Source: JALOPX01 sp041309605
GTDB lineage: Bacteria > Krumholzibacteriota > Krumholzibacteriia > Krumholzibacteriales > Krumholzibacteriaceae
Length of the DNA: 64,000 nt
Assembly: GCA_041309605.1 (NCBI GenBank)
Contig: JBFYZH010000061.1
Span: forward strand, 1 to 64,000
Reading direction: 5' to 3'
The translations under genes were made by a program, and so were the position numbers. The stretch's first letter is position 1. Each line of letters begins with the position of its first letter. The notes beneath the pieces were generated by a model. It was not told where the DNA came from, did not search any database, and saw only the letters and a program-made list of their open reading frames with translations. Of the stretch, positions 40,705 to 50,347 are shown piece after piece.

Positions 40705-43419
40705 CTAAAACATGTATGAAAACGACAGCGAAATAACCGAGCTTCTGGAAAGGGTCGAATAAGTCTCCGCGAACGGACCGCTCGTGAAAGCCACATTTTT
40801 CCTCCCCAGATTTTTTACTGTAAACTTGACGTCGAGCCGGTCGCCGATACTCTGGTTGACGGCCAGATCGACGAGATCCCTGGATTCCTCGTACACGTCC
40901 TCGTCCCTCGTATCGCCGACAGCGTCGAGACGCCTGCCGAGCCTGTTATAAAGAATGTTGACGGAGGTGCCCCAGCGCAGCTCCGTATACATGAAAGACG
41001 CGTTCGCAGTCCAGGGAGCCTGTCCCTGCATCGGTCGCTCGGCGACGGTGACGATCTGCTCGCCCAGCTCGTTCGTTCTCGCGTCCTTGTACTCGATCCA
41101 GGAGTTAACGCGCGTATAGTTGCCCGCGATGGAAAAACGATCGAAAAACCGCCCGAGAAAACCGAGCGTCTTCCTGATTTCCAGCTCCCAACCGGTGTTT
41201 TTCCCCGTCGGCGAATTGAACCATGTTCGCGTATACCGCTCGGGCGCAGGCATGAGTTTTTCCTCTATCGCGTCCTCGATGTCCTTATAGAACCAGCTGA
41301 ACGCGATCAACTCCCCATCGCCGATGAAGGTTTCTATACGCGCGTCGTAATTGCGGATGGCCGCCCGCCTGAGATTGGGATTGCCCAGGACATTCTGAGT
41401 TTTGTCGAGATCGTAGTAGAGAACATTAGCCATCTCGCGAAACTCCGGGCGGTTTACGGAGCGGTTGTACGAAAGGCGGAGATTCAAGGATGGAACGGGG
41501 CTGAGCGTGAGGGCCGCGGATGGAAGAAGGTCGGTCTTGTCGATTGCCGCCGTGAACGGCTCCGGATCGTCGATGGCCTTCACCGTGTTCACCTGCTGCC
41601 GCCAGTGCTCGCTTCGCGCGCCTCCGACGATTCTGAGCCGGAAGAGCTTCGTCTGAAAGGCGCGGTCGAGCATCGCGTACCAGGCGGCCAGACGCTGTGA
41701 CGCATCGTATTCGCCTGTGAAAACGGTAACCGGCAGAAAAGTGAACATTTTTGATCCGTAATGCTCGGGCGAGAATACCGTTTCGATCGGAAGCACGAGA
41801 AGATCGTAATTCGGGGCGCGCACGGTCGAAGGATCCGTGCTGTAGGCGTCGATGCCGAAGGTTCTTTCCCTGCCCTCGCCGAGCCATCCGGTTTTCGCCG
41901 TCGTTCCGCCTATCGGGACGGTGATGTCGACCCCCGCTCCCCGCGAAACCTCGTTGAGCCTCGACCATGTACGGTAGTTGTCCTTGAAGGTCCGCCAGAC
42001 GCCCTCCTCGAATTCCACGTGCCTGCGGTCGGGCTCCGATGCTTTTGAATCGCCGTAATATCCCCGCCAGGCGACACCGATGTTCCGTACCCCGGAAAAA
42101 GTGTGATCGCCTGAAACCTGGAAAAGATAGAGCCTTCGCTGGTCCCACTCGATCGTCTGTCTCTCGGTGAACTCGCCTGACACAGGCAATCCGCTGGAAA
42201 CGCTGATCTTTTCCTCGCCGGAACGAATGAAATTGTTGCGCAGGCTGAACTTGTGCGCCGAGGAAAGCCTGTAATTGAGGTTCAGCAGACCGCTCGACAG
42301 AACGGAATGCTGGAACCTCGTTCCTTCGAAACTAAAAAGCGGGAACCCCCGAAAGGTCGGTCGCTCGATAAAATCTACCGCCTGATAATTACTTCTGTAC
42401 ATTAGTGCGGCGATGTAACCGAGCTCGGACGAGCCGATCAGATGGTTATTGCCCGCTGTAAGGCTGTAGCTGGCGTTAAGGGGCGCTTTCAGTCCCCGAA
42501 GCGTCCAATTGTTAGGCAGAACCCTTGCCAGATCGTTGCCTGTGACGCCGGCCGGCAGGTCTCTGCTCCCATCGTCATAACCAAGCCAGTCTTTTCCCCC
42601 ACCCTGGGATGTAAAAAATCCCCTGGTCGACGCCTCATTATCGCAGGATGTGGACATCGACGCCTTGAGAAGCGGCTCTGACGGAAATTCGAGGGTCCGA
42701 ATCTGCACGAGACCGCCGCTGAAATCCCCCGGAAGATCGGGTGTGGCCGCCTTGACGACCGAAGTCGCCGTAATAAGATTTGAAGGGATGATATCGAAGG
42801 TGAAACTTTTCCGGTCGCTGTCCGTGTCGGTGCTCGTGACGGCGACGCCGTCGAGCGACGTGGAATTATACCTGTCGGTCACGCCGCGGATGAAAACGAA
42901 CTTGTTGTCCACTATGGAAAGACCGGTGATGCGTTTGAGAATATCGCTCGACGAGGCGTCGGGGGACTTGGCGATCATCTCCACGCTGATGGCGTCCCCG
43001 ATCGTCGCGGCGAGCTGCCGTTCGGCGAGTACCGCCGCTTCCGTCGAAAGAACCCTGTCCGCCGATACTATCATGTCGTCTATGCGATATTCGTTCAGGG
43101 AAGAGATCATAAGCCTGATTTCCACCTCGACAATGCCCCGTTCGCCGACAATGACGCCCTTCTCCATCTTCGTTTCGTAACCGTCGCACGTAATGCGAAG
43201 ATCGTAGGTTCCGGCCGGCACAAAGAGGATCTGGAAATCGCCGTCGAGATTGGTCGTGCCGCCGAGTCCCGTCCCGACGATCGATACCGTCGCGGCGGAG
43301 ATCTTCTGCCCCGAGACGGCGTCAATGACTATGCCTCGAAGCGCGGTCGCGGAGGTCGTTCCATACGAAAGCGCGATTCCGAGAGTCAGGATCGTGGCGA
43401 TTGCGAATGCTTTTTTCAT
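40705..43419 (-). CDS. TonB-dependent receptor with carboxypeptidase-like N-terminal domain
   Basis: A 904-residue outer-membrane receptor. Signal peptide 1-25, then a carboxypeptidase-regulatory-like domain (about 27-105; LRGIVIDAVSGQKISAATVSI in pieces, TNLDGDFQILFVPAGTYDL in pieces), then a plug (about 130-250; SSSDILKRITGLSIVDNKFVFIRGVTDRYNST in pieces) and a large barrel ending in SLSFSYMF with terminal Phe. This is the layout of many FCB receptors for polymers or peptides. It stands upstream of the sorting-domain protein and the TtpC-type TonB module, which probably powers it. Ligand unknown. Confidence 0.88.
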   Translation of the reverse strand: MKKAFAIATILTLGIALSYGTTSATALRGIVIDAVSGQKISAATVSIVGTGLGGTTNLDGDFQILFVPAGTYDLRITCDGYETKMEKGVIVGERGIVEVEIRLMISSLNEYRIDDMIVSADRVLSTEAAVLAERQLAATIGDAISVEMIAKSPDASSSDILKRITGLSIVDNKFVFIRGVTDRYNSTSLDGVAVTSTDTDSDRKSFTFDIIPSNLITATSVVKAATPDLPGDFSGGLVQIRTLEFPSEPLLKASMSTSCDNEASTRGFFTSQGGGKDWLGYDDGSRDLPAGVTGNDLARVLPNNWTLRGLKAPLNASYSLTAGNNHLIGSSELGYIAALMYRSNYQAVDFIERPTFRGFPLFSFEGTRFQHSVLSSGLLNLNYRLSSAHKFSLRNNFIRSGEEKISVSSGLPVSGEFTERQTIEWDQRRLYLFQVSGDHTFSGVRNIGVAWRGYYGDSKASEPDRRHVEFEEGVWRTFKDNYRTWSRLNEVSRGAGVDITVPIGGTTAKTGWLGEGRERTFGIDAYSTDPSTVRAPNYDLLVLPIETVFSPEHYGSKMFTFLPVTVFTGEYDASQRLAAWYAMLDRAFQTKLFRLRIVGGARSEHWRQQVNTVKAIDDPEPFTAAIDKTDLLPSAALTLSPVPSLNLRLSYNRSVNRPEFREMANVLYYDLDKTQNVLGNPNLRRAAIRNYDARIETFIGDGELIAFSWFYKDIEDAIEEKLMPAPERYTRTWFNSPTGKNTGWELEIRKTLGFLGRFFDRFSIAGNYTRVNSWIEYKDARTNELGEQIVTVAERPMQGQAPWTANASFMYTELRWGTSVNILYNRLGRRLDAVGDTRDEDVYEESRDLVDLAVNQSIGDRLDVKFTVKNLGRKNVAFTSGPFAETYSTLSRSSVISLSFSYMF

Positions 43420-43671
43420 AAGTTCAGGCGGCCTTTCGAACGGCCCGCGAATCCGGTTTTCCCGGCAGAGAATCCCGCCGGCGTTTCTTTACGCTTGAAA
43501 ATGTACCCGTGCGGTGTTCAGGGAATTTGAGGGAATAATTAGAATTTCATGTAGCGCCACGATTCATTGAAAGGCCGGGGTGGCTTTTGAGGTTCCGGCG
43601 ACCCTGTAACCTTGCAGGTCCCCGGCAATTAATCAATTAATTCAATAATCCTCCCGGTGGAATCTTTGGGA

Positions 43672-45807
43672 TCATAGGGGCTGAGAAGTTTTTCTTCCAA
43701 AGTGAACGGCGACAACGGCGATCCCCGCGATCAGAACGATGCCGGCTGCGGCCATGAAAACGGCTTTTGTACGGCGCCGGGCTGCGGCGGTCTCGTTACG
43801 CGCCTTAGCCTCCTCATTCAGCCGCGGAATCAGCGCTAGAGCGAAATCGAGGATCCTGTCTTCGGGCCGGGTGAACTCGTCGAATGACATTTTTACCTCG
43901 AAATCGGGGATGACGCCCCGTCCCCACGGGATGTCGGCCGCGCCTTTTTCCTCGAAGATCTCCTTGACGAGCGGGACGACGAGTTCAAGACCGGTATTGT
44001 CGAGGTTCACGCTGGCGAATTTAGTCGCGTTGAGCTGGTAGTAGGTGGAGCCTGTTTCCCTTCCGACGATCACACCCCGCCCGTGTTTGTGGGCGATCCC
44101 GGCGAAGATGGTCGAGGCCGAGATGGAGAACTCGTTCGTCAAAACGATCAGGCGGCCGCCGAAGTGAATGCTGTCGCAGGGGGCGACCTCCGTAAATTTC
44201 TCTGCCGGAAGATAAAATCCCTCCTTCCCTCCGACAGGCCGATATTCCGTGAACATCCCCCTGCTCTCCGGGCCGTAGTTGTAGCAATGTTTGAAAAAAT
44301 CGTATGTGTCGTTCTTCATCACCATGCTGCCGGTGGCGCCTCGAAACGGTTTATCGGCGAGAAGCGAAAAGATGAACGCCATCGCCTCCGGATCGCCGCC
44401 GGGATTGTCGCGAACGTCGACAATCAGGTTGCCGACCTTCTCCCTCGATACATTCCTGATGAACGCTGCGATATCGTCGAGATCCTTCTCGTAAAGCTGA
44501 AAGGTGTTGATGTCGAGCATCGCCGTGGCCGAATCGATGCGGCTCGTCTCGAAATGCCCCTCGATGCGCGAGCCCCTGTTCCAGTCCGGCCTGAGCCGAT
44601 CCTGGGGGATGCGCGCGTATACCAGGGACCGTTCTGTCCCGTCGGAGAATCCGAGAACGAGCCCGCTCCCCTCCTTCTTCGCGGTGAGCGCCCCATAGTA
44701 GCGCCAGAAGGAGGAAAGCATGAGCCTCTCCGACTGTGACTCTATATAGCCGTCCGTGCCATAGATAAGATTCTCCACCTCCGGGATCAATCCGGCCGCG
44801 TCGACTCCGTCTATCGTAGTCACGGTTTTTCCGAGAAGGTCGGAGTGCTCTTCGGTCGCGCGAAACACCTTCACCTTGCCCCCCTCGAGACCGAAGAGAA
44901 CCGGAGGCGCCGAATTGTCCGTGGAGGCGTACCTTCTCGCGAGAAGACCCGTGTGGCTGTCCCTGAGCGCATGCATGACCGGCAGAAGCTTCAGCCAGAA
45001 ATCGCGCGAGGCGATCGGTTCGTCGATGCCGGCCAGACAGGCGTCGAAGATGCTGTCCATCCGCGCCTTCGGCGTGTAGTCGTACAGGCCGGGATGCCCC
45101 TCCTCAAGCGAGGCCCTGAATACGGCGAAATCCTCTTTCAGATCCTCCACCGGGTGCTTGTGCGTGAGATAATCGATCGTTTTGACGTCGGGCGGCAAAT
45201 AAGAGCTCTTCAGGCCGAATATCGACATCGGATCGGCCGGTTTCGTATTTATGCTTCTGCTGAAGTCGATGCAGGGCTGGTCTATTCCCCGGTAGGCGAA
45301 CCCGACCTTCCCGAGGACCTCGCCCCTCCTGATTTCATATCCAGTCCTGAACGTTTTGACGGGCCTGAGACCCGATATAAAGTAGGTCTCGCCCTCGGCG
45401 ACCTCGATTGCAATCGCAAGGCCGACGAATTTCGGGTCGACCTTCACTTTCATCCGCTCGCCGATCGACCGGGATATTTCCTCCCTTATCATGGCATCCC
45501 TGAAGACAAGGCTGTCGGGATCGTCGACATTGAAAGTCATGCAGTATGTATGCGCCAGATAACAGGTGAAGTAGAAACTCGTGACAATGCCGTCGCGCGG
45601 AGCGAGGACATCGGTGCCTTCGCCCGCGTTTATGAAAAGGTCGGCAAAATTCAGTTCGCTCCCGATGTAGTCCTGCGGCTTGCAAACGATTCCCTCCCCC
45701 GCGGCCGCGCCTTCGATCGGCCAGAGGTCCTGTCCCTGCAGGCTTGCGGGTATGGCGAGGGCGATAAGGACCGCATGCAACGCGAAGATCGTTTTCGACA
45801 TGGGCAT
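43672..45807 (-). CDS. S41-family protease with degenerate M23-like N-terminal domain
   Basis: A 711-residue exported protein with three parts. Residues about 30-200 resemble a LytM/M23 endopeptidase fold (VLAPRDGIVTS, GEVLGKVGFAY), but the zinc-ligand positions are lost: the first His/Asp motif reads LNFADLF and the HxH reads CIDFS. Residues about 225-655 are an S41 (tail-specific/tricorn-like) protease with VDVRDNPGGDPEAMAF, LTNEFSISASTIFAGIAH (probable nucleophile Ser) and VGRETGSTYYQ. A C-terminal membrane helix (about 680-702) follows a basic stretch. Start: ATG 45807 with AAGGA ten bases upstream. Single gene. Confidence 0.75.
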   Translation of the reverse strand: MPMSKTIFALHAVLIALAIPASLQGQDLWPIEGAAAGEGIVCKPQDYIGSELNFADLFINAGEGTDVLAPRDGIVTSFYFTCYLAHTYCMTFNVDDPDSLVFRDAMIREEISRSIGERMKVKVDPKFVGLAIAIEVAEGETYFISGLRPVKTFRTGYEIRRGEVLGKVGFAYRGIDQPCIDFSRSINTKPADPMSIFGLKSSYLPPDVKTIDYLTHKHPVEDLKEDFAVFRASLEEGHPGLYDYTPKARMDSIFDACLAGIDEPIASRDFWLKLLPVMHALRDSHTGLLARRYASTDNSAPPVLFGLEGGKVKVFRATEEHSDLLGKTVTTIDGVDAAGLIPEVENLIYGTDGYIESQSERLMLSSFWRYYGALTAKKEGSGLVLGFSDGTERSLVYARIPQDRLRPDWNRGSRIEGHFETSRIDSATAMLDINTFQLYEKDLDDIAAFIRNVSREKVGNLIVDVRDNPGGDPEAMAFIFSLLADKPFRGATGSMVMKNDTYDFFKHCYNYGPESRGMFTEYRPVGGKEGFYLPAEKFTEVAPCDSIHFGGRLIVLTNEFSISASTIFAGIAHKHGRGVIVGRETGSTYYQLNATKFASVNLDNTGLELVVPLVKEIFEEKGAADIPWGRGVIPDFEVKMSFDEFTRPEDRILDFALALIPRLNEEAKARNETAAARRRTKAVFMAAAGIVLIAGIAVVAVHFGRKTSQPL

Positions 45808-45974
45808 GTTCAACGATTCCTTTCCTCTCTCTGTGTTTTCTGAATATGGAATCCACCGGCGCTTCCTGAATTAAAACATGAACGCGGATTTGGTTCCAAT
45901 TTGCCGGGCTGCAGGCCCGCAAGCCCCGGCTTGCCGATCCGGAAATACCGATTATATTTTGCTGGTCAACAGGC

Positions 45975-46505
45975 ATGGCACCGCGAAATGATGAATTCAA
46001 ATTCATCGGCGCGAGGCGCAACGGCAGGGGGACGCAATTGAACTATAAAATCTACGGCCTCATCACGATCCTGATGCATTTCGCGGGGCTCGCGATAGGT
46101 TTCGCGGCGATACTGCCATTCTCGACGCTCCACGCGATCGTCTACCTGATCCTGGTCGTAGCCACGACGCTGGGCCTTGTGTACTCCTTCTGCTCAAAAT
46201 GCCCGTGTCACGAAAGGCAATGCAGCCACGTAGTCCTCGGGCCCATCGCAAGAATCCTGCCGCGAAGAAAAGTCTGTAGGTACGAGGCCGCCGATTACTG
46301 GGGTCTCGGCGTATCGTTCTTCGCCCCGGCCGTCTATCAGGGTTACTGGATCTGGAAGCACGCGGTGCTGCCGTACGTTTTCTATTCGCTTTTCGCCGCG
46401 ACGATCGCGCTGATACTTCTCAAGGTCTGTCCGCAATGTAAAAACGTCAATTGCCCGTTCAACCGCCATCCGCAAAATCCGAAGTATCGGCGGCCGGAGG
46501 GCTGA
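45975..46505 (+). CDS. Small membrane protein with two Cys clusters
   Basis: I do not recognise this family. Up to 176 residues with four probable membrane helices in two pairs and two cytoplasmic or periplasmic Cys-rich segments: CSKCPCHERQCSHV and CPQCKNVNCPFNRHP. The spacing resembles metal- or iron-sulphur-binding sites. A TTG at 46038 preceded by AGGGGG gives a 155-residue protein starting directly before the first helix (LNYKIYGLITILMHF), and I think that is the likelier start, but I give the longer open frame. It is a single gene. Confidence 0.6.
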   Translation: MAPRNDEFKFIGARRNGRGTQLNYKIYGLITILMHFAGLAIGFAAILPFSTLHAIVYLILVVATTLGLVYSFCSKCPCHERQCSHVVLGPIARILPRRKVCRYEAADYWGLGVSFFAPAVYQGYWIWKHAVLPYVFYSLFAATIALILLKVCPQCKNVNCPFNRHPQNPKYRRPEG

Positions 46506-46535
46506 CGATACGATAGCGCTCGGGGCTCCCGCCCT

Positions 46536-47126
46536 TTAACCGTACATGATAAGAAGGGTCATCACCGCCCCCGAGAACAGGGGCACCGTCAGGTTGTCGT
46601 CGACGGGCAATGGAAGAAATTCTATAAGTGCTCCGGCGAACGATCCGACGACGGCGACCCTCATCGAGGATGCGGCGAGATAAATCGCGGGCACACATAC
46701 GAGAAATCCGGCAAGGCTCCCCTCGATCGACTTTTTCCTCAGCCTGATTCTGCCGTACCTTTTTCCCACGATCATGGCGACCGGATCTCCGATGGCGATG
46801 CAGATTATCGCGCCGAGCACCGCTTCTTTCGGATACAGCACCGCGCACAGCAGCAGGGAGAGCGCGTAATAGAGCGAGGTGGTCGGGCCCGTTTTCTCCC
46901 TATCTCCCGCGAGAAATCCGAGATGCCGCCAGAACAGCTCGTCACCTTTTTTGGTCGTAAACCTCACGACGTCGATCAGCGCGAGGAGAAACAGGGCGAT
47001 CGACAGCAGCCAGAGATCGGCGTGCCAGGGAGCGCCGTGACCGAACAGGACGAAGACGAACACGACTGCGCCGGTGAGGGAATGCCAGAGCGAGCGGTAA
47101 TAGTTTATCGGTGGTCTGCCATCCAT
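46536..47126 (-). CDS. Polyprenol/dolichol kinase-like integral membrane protein
   Basis: A 196-residue protein of the CTP-dependent polyprenol/phytol/dolichol kinase and CdsA superfamily. About six helices; the diagnostic motifs are IAIGDPVAMIVGKRYGRIR, KKSIEGSLAGF and EFLPLPVDDNLTVPL (about 115-180), as in SEC59/DGK1-type enzymes. It would phosphorylate a lipid alcohol. Its promoter places the transcription start at the A of the ATG, and there is no Shine-Dalgarno, so it is probably leaderless. Confidence 0.75.
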   Translation of the reverse strand: MDGRPPINYYRSLWHSLTGAVVFVFVLFGHGAPWHADLWLLSIALFLLALIDVVRFTTKKGDELFWRHLGFLAGDREKTGPTTSLYYALSLLLCAVLYPKEAVLGAIICIAIGDPVAMIVGKRYGRIRLRKKSIEGSLAGFLVCVPAIYLAASSMRVAVVGSFAGALIEFLPLPVDDNLTVPLFSGAVMTLLIMYG

Positions 47127-47132
47127 GACGGC

Positions 47133-47161
47133 ATTGTATATAATGCGATTGCGAAAGCCAA
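47133..47161 (-). promoter_or_regulatory. Promoter giving a leaderless transcript for the polyprenol kinase-like gene
   Basis: Leftwards: TTGGCT (47161-47156), 17 bases, TACAAT (47138-47133). Seven bases beyond the -10 is 47126, the A of the start codon. Confidence 0.5.
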
Positions 47162-47209
47162 AGGATTGTTTTGCGCCCTGATCATCCCAGTCAAAAACTC
47201 AAAGGCTGG

Positions 47210-47238
47210 TTGACCACTACCTGTTTCCGGAGTAAACT
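47210..47238 (+). promoter_or_regulatory. Promoter for the restriction-modification gene
   Basis: TTGACC (47210-47215), 17 bases, TAAACT (47233-47238). A TATATT at 47277-47282 is an alternative -10 without a good -35. Confidence 0.35.
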
Positions 47239-47314
47239 GCCTGAGAAATGCCTTCGCTGAGTGAACGTATCTCTGGTATATTGGGCGGCAGCGATACAAG
47301 CGGGACTGGAAACA

Positions 47315-49777
47315 ATGAACGCACCCAGGGAAATACTCGATCTCATGGCACGATTCGACCTGCACCGCGAGTCGTACATGTCCGGCCAGTATAACGAGAC
47401 ACAGCTTCGCCGCGAATTCATCGATCCGTTCTTCAAGTGCCTGGGTTGGGATGTCGATAATTCCGCCGGCCTAGCCGAAGCGTACAAGGATGTCATACAC
47501 GAGGACGCCATCAAGATAGGCGGCTTTCTGAAGGCCCCCGACTACTGTTTCCGCATCGGCGGCACACGCAAGTTTTTCATCGAGGCAAAGAAACCGTCTA
47601 AAAATCTCAAAGACGACATCAGCCCCGCCTTTCAACTGCGCCGCTACGCCTGGTCGGCAAAGCTTCCTCTAAGCATTCTCACCGATTTCGAGGAGTTCGC
47701 AGCATACGATTGCCGTATCAAACCGGTTAAGACGGACAAGGCGTCGACGGCACGAACCCTATACCTTACTTACGGTGAATATGCGGAACACTGGGATAAG
47801 ATCGCGTCGATCTTTTCGAAGGACGCGGTGCTCAAAGGCTCATTCGACAAGTACGCCGAAACGTCCGCGCTCAAGAAAGGCACCGCCGAGGTCGACGGCG
47901 TGTTTCTGGGCGAGATAGAATCCTGGCGCGACACCCTCGCGCGGAATATCGCCATTCGCAACCCGCAGCTCAGCCAGAGGGAGCTCAATTTTGCCGTACA
48001 ACGAACGATCGACCGGATAATATTTCTTCGCATATGCGAGGACAGGGGAATCGAGAATTACGGCCAGCTTCAGGCCCTCCAGAACAGCCGCGACATCTAT
48101 AAACGCCTCTGCGAGATCTATCATCGCGCCGACGATCGATACAACTCCGGGCTTTTCCATTTCCGAGAGGAAAAGGACATCGCCGAATCGCCCGACGGAT
48201 TGACGATGAATCTCGCCATGGACGACGCCTCGCTCAAGGCGATCATCAGGAATCTCTACTATCCCGACAGCCCGTACGAATTTTCGGTGCTCCCCGCGAG
48301 CATACTCGGACAGGTCTACGAACAGTTCCTCGGCAAGGTGATACGGCTCACTGCCGGCCACCGGGCGGTCGTCGAGGAGAAGCCAGAGGTGAAGAAAGCC
48401 GGGGGCGTCTACTACACACCTGACTTCATCGTGAACTACATCGTCTCCAGGACAGTCGGCAGGCTTGTTGAAGGGATGACGCCCGGGATGGTCGCCGGCG
48501 CCGCAAACGGCCGTCCGCCGATGCGAGTACTCGATCCTGCCTGCGGTTCGGGTTCTTTTCTTATCGGCGCCTATCAGTATCTTCTCGACTGGCACCGTGA
48601 CTGGTACGTCGCCGACGGGCCGGAGAAATGGACGAAGGGCAAATCCCCGCGGTTGTACCAGGGACCGTCAGGCGACTGGAGGCTCACGACAGCCGAGCGA
48701 AAACGCATCCTGCTCAACAACATTTACGGCGTCGATATCGACCCCCAGGCCGTCGAGGTGACCAAGCTTTCCCTGCTTCTCAAGGTGCTCGAAGGAGAGA
48801 ACGAGCAGACGCTGAGCAGCCAGATGTCGCTTTTCCACGAACGCGCACTCCCAAGTCTCGCCGGTAATATAAAGTGCGGCAATTCGATCGTCGGGCCCGA
48901 CTTCAACGATGGCGCGCAGATGGATCTCATGGACGAAAATGAACTGTATCGCATCAACGCGTTCGATTGGGGGAGGGAATTTCAAGAGGTTTTCCGGAGC
49001 GGCGCGCCCGGGTTCGACGCGGTAATCGGAAACCCGCCCTACGTCAGGCAGGAACTCCTCGGAGAGTTCAAGCCCTATTTCCAGAAACATTATGAAACCT
49101 ATCACGGGGTCGCCGATCTGTACGTGTATTTCATCGAGAAGGGCGTATCGCTTCTTCGCGACGGCGGTCTCTTCGGGATCATCGTCGCCAACAAATGGAT
49201 GAGGGCGAATTACGGAATGCCGCTTCGCCGGTGGTTCAGGAGGCAGCACATACTCGAGATAACCGATTTCGGAGACCTGCCCGTTTTCCAGAAGGCGACT
49301 ACATATCCATGCATCCTGCGAATCGAGAAGTCGGAGCCGGAGGCTTCTTTCGGGGCCGCGCATGTGGAAACACTCAAAAATCTCGATCTCGAGGATTTCG
49401 TCGGGAAACACGCATTCAGGATAAGCTGCTCCGGCCTCGACGATAAGGGATGGTCGCTCGCCGGTGATGATGCGCAGGCTCTTCTGGACAAACTCAGGCA
49501 AAAGGGGCAGCCGCTTGGGGAATACGTTAACGGTAAAATATTCCGGGGCGTTCTGACCGGCCTCAACGAAGCGTTCGTCATCGACACGGCGACAAGCGAT
49601 CGTTTGATTTCCGAGGACCATCGAAGCGCGGAACTGATCAAGCCGTTCCTTGCCGGAAGGGACATCAAGAGGTATGAACCGCCTGAATCCGACAAACACC
49701 TCATTCTCATCCCAAAAGGTTGGACGAACGAGCGCTTGAGCAATAAAACTGAAGCATGGAAATGGTTCAAAGGTTAA
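47315..49777 (+). CDS. Type IIG (Eco57I-like) restriction-methyltransferase, truncated by TAA
   Basis: An 820-codon frame encoding a fused restriction-modification protein. The N-terminus (about 1-180) is an HsdR/PD-(D/E)XK-type nuclease domain (FIEAKKPSKNL carries the E-x-K). A helical region follows, then an N6-adenine methyltransferase with YYTPDFIVNYI, RVLDPACGSGSFLIGAY (motif I), VDIDPQAVEVTKLSL and FDAVIGNPPYV (motif IV, NPPY). The specificity domain begins after about 640 (FDEFGDLPVFQ region). The frame then stops at TAA (49775-49777) although homologous sequence continues in the same frame for 190 codons. A GTG at 47261 is an alternative start. Confidence 0.85.
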   Translation: MNAPREILDLMARFDLHRESYMSGQYNETQLRREFIDPFFKCLGWDVDNSAGLAEAYKDVIHEDAIKIGGFLKAPDYCFRIGGTRKFFIEAKKPSKNLKDDISPAFQLRRYAWSAKLPLSILTDFEEFAAYDCRIKPVKTDKASTARTLYLTYGEYAEHWDKIASIFSKDAVLKGSFDKYAETSALKKGTAEVDGVFLGEIESWRDTLARNIAIRNPQLSQRELNFAVQRTIDRIIFLRICEDRGIENYGQLQALQNSRDIYKRLCEIYHRADDRYNSGLFHFREEKDIAESPDGLTMNLAMDDASLKAIIRNLYYPDSPYEFSVLPASILGQVYEQFLGKVIRLTAGHRAVVEEKPEVKKAGGVYYTPDFIVNYIVSRTVGRLVEGMTPGMVAGAANGRPPMRVLDPACGSGSFLIGAYQYLLDWHRDWYVADGPEKWTKGKSPRLYQGPSGDWRLTTAERKRILLNNIYGVDIDPQAVEVTKLSLLLKVLEGENEQTLSSQMSLFHERALPSLAGNIKCGNSIVGPDFNDGAQMDLMDENELYRINAFDWGREFQEVFRSGAPGFDAVIGNPPYVRQELLGEFKPYFQKHYETYHGVADLYVYFIEKGVSLLRDGGLFGIIVANKWMRANYGMPLRRWFRRQHILEITDFGDLPVFQKATTYPCILRIEKSEPEASFGAAHVETLKNLDLEDFVGKHAFRISCSGLDDKGWSLAGDDAQALLDKLRQKGQPLGEYVNGKIFRGVLTGLNEAFVIDTATSDRLISEDHRSAELIKPFLAGRDIKRYEPPESDKHLILIPKGWTNERLSNKTEAWKWFKG

Positions 49778-50347
49778 TACCCCGCAATCGCAACTCACCT
49801 GGAGCCCTTCGCCGAAAAAGCGCAGAAGCGCTGCGACAAAGGCGATTATTGGTGGGAACTCAGGGCGTGCGATTACTATCTTGAATTTGAAAATCCCAAG
49901 ATCGCGCTTCCAGATATTTCAAAACACGGAGACTTCACACTCGATTCTGTTGGATGCTACTGCGGCAACACCTGCTATATAATCCGCAGTTCCGACGAAT
50001 ACCTCCTGGCCTTGCTCAATTCAAACCTGATGACATTCTGTTACAATTGCATGTCCGCCAGCATCAGAGGCGGTTATTTGCGCTTCTTCATTCAATATTT
50101 AAATCAGTTGCCCATCCTCTCTAAAGTGGAAAACAATACGAAAGATGTTGGATTGTGCAATAAAATCGCTGAATTGAGTTCTCAAATGTTACATTTGCAT
50201 CAACAATTGAAAGGTATCAAGGTCGCTGCCGACAAAACCGCCCTCCAGCGACAGATTGACGCCACGGATGAGCAGATCGATCGCCTGGTATTCGAACTGT
50301 ACGAACTCACTCCGCAGGAAATCGACCTGATCGAAAAGCATCGATAG
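49778..50347 (+). pseudogene. C-terminal part of the Type IIG enzyme, downstream of the in-frame stop
   Basis: These 189 codons continue the preceding gene in the same frame (YPAIATHLEPFAEKAQKR, DKGDYWWELRACDYY, then ENPKIALPD, IQYLNQLPILS, and a final ELTPQEIDLIEKH). They are the usual end of a Type IIG/TaqI-like specificity domain and C-terminal coil: the DYWWELR motif and KIxxPDI are typical. A single base change in the TAA codon would restore a 1010-residue protein of normal family length. The DNA here is visibly more AT-rich than the methyltransferase part, as often seen for exchanged specificity regions. Confidence 0.8.

Noticed and set aside
49775..49777. Stop codon reassignment (TAA read as sense)
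   Set aside because: Other genes in the window, for example the one ending at 3366, end in TAA at the expected place, so TAA is a normal stop here.
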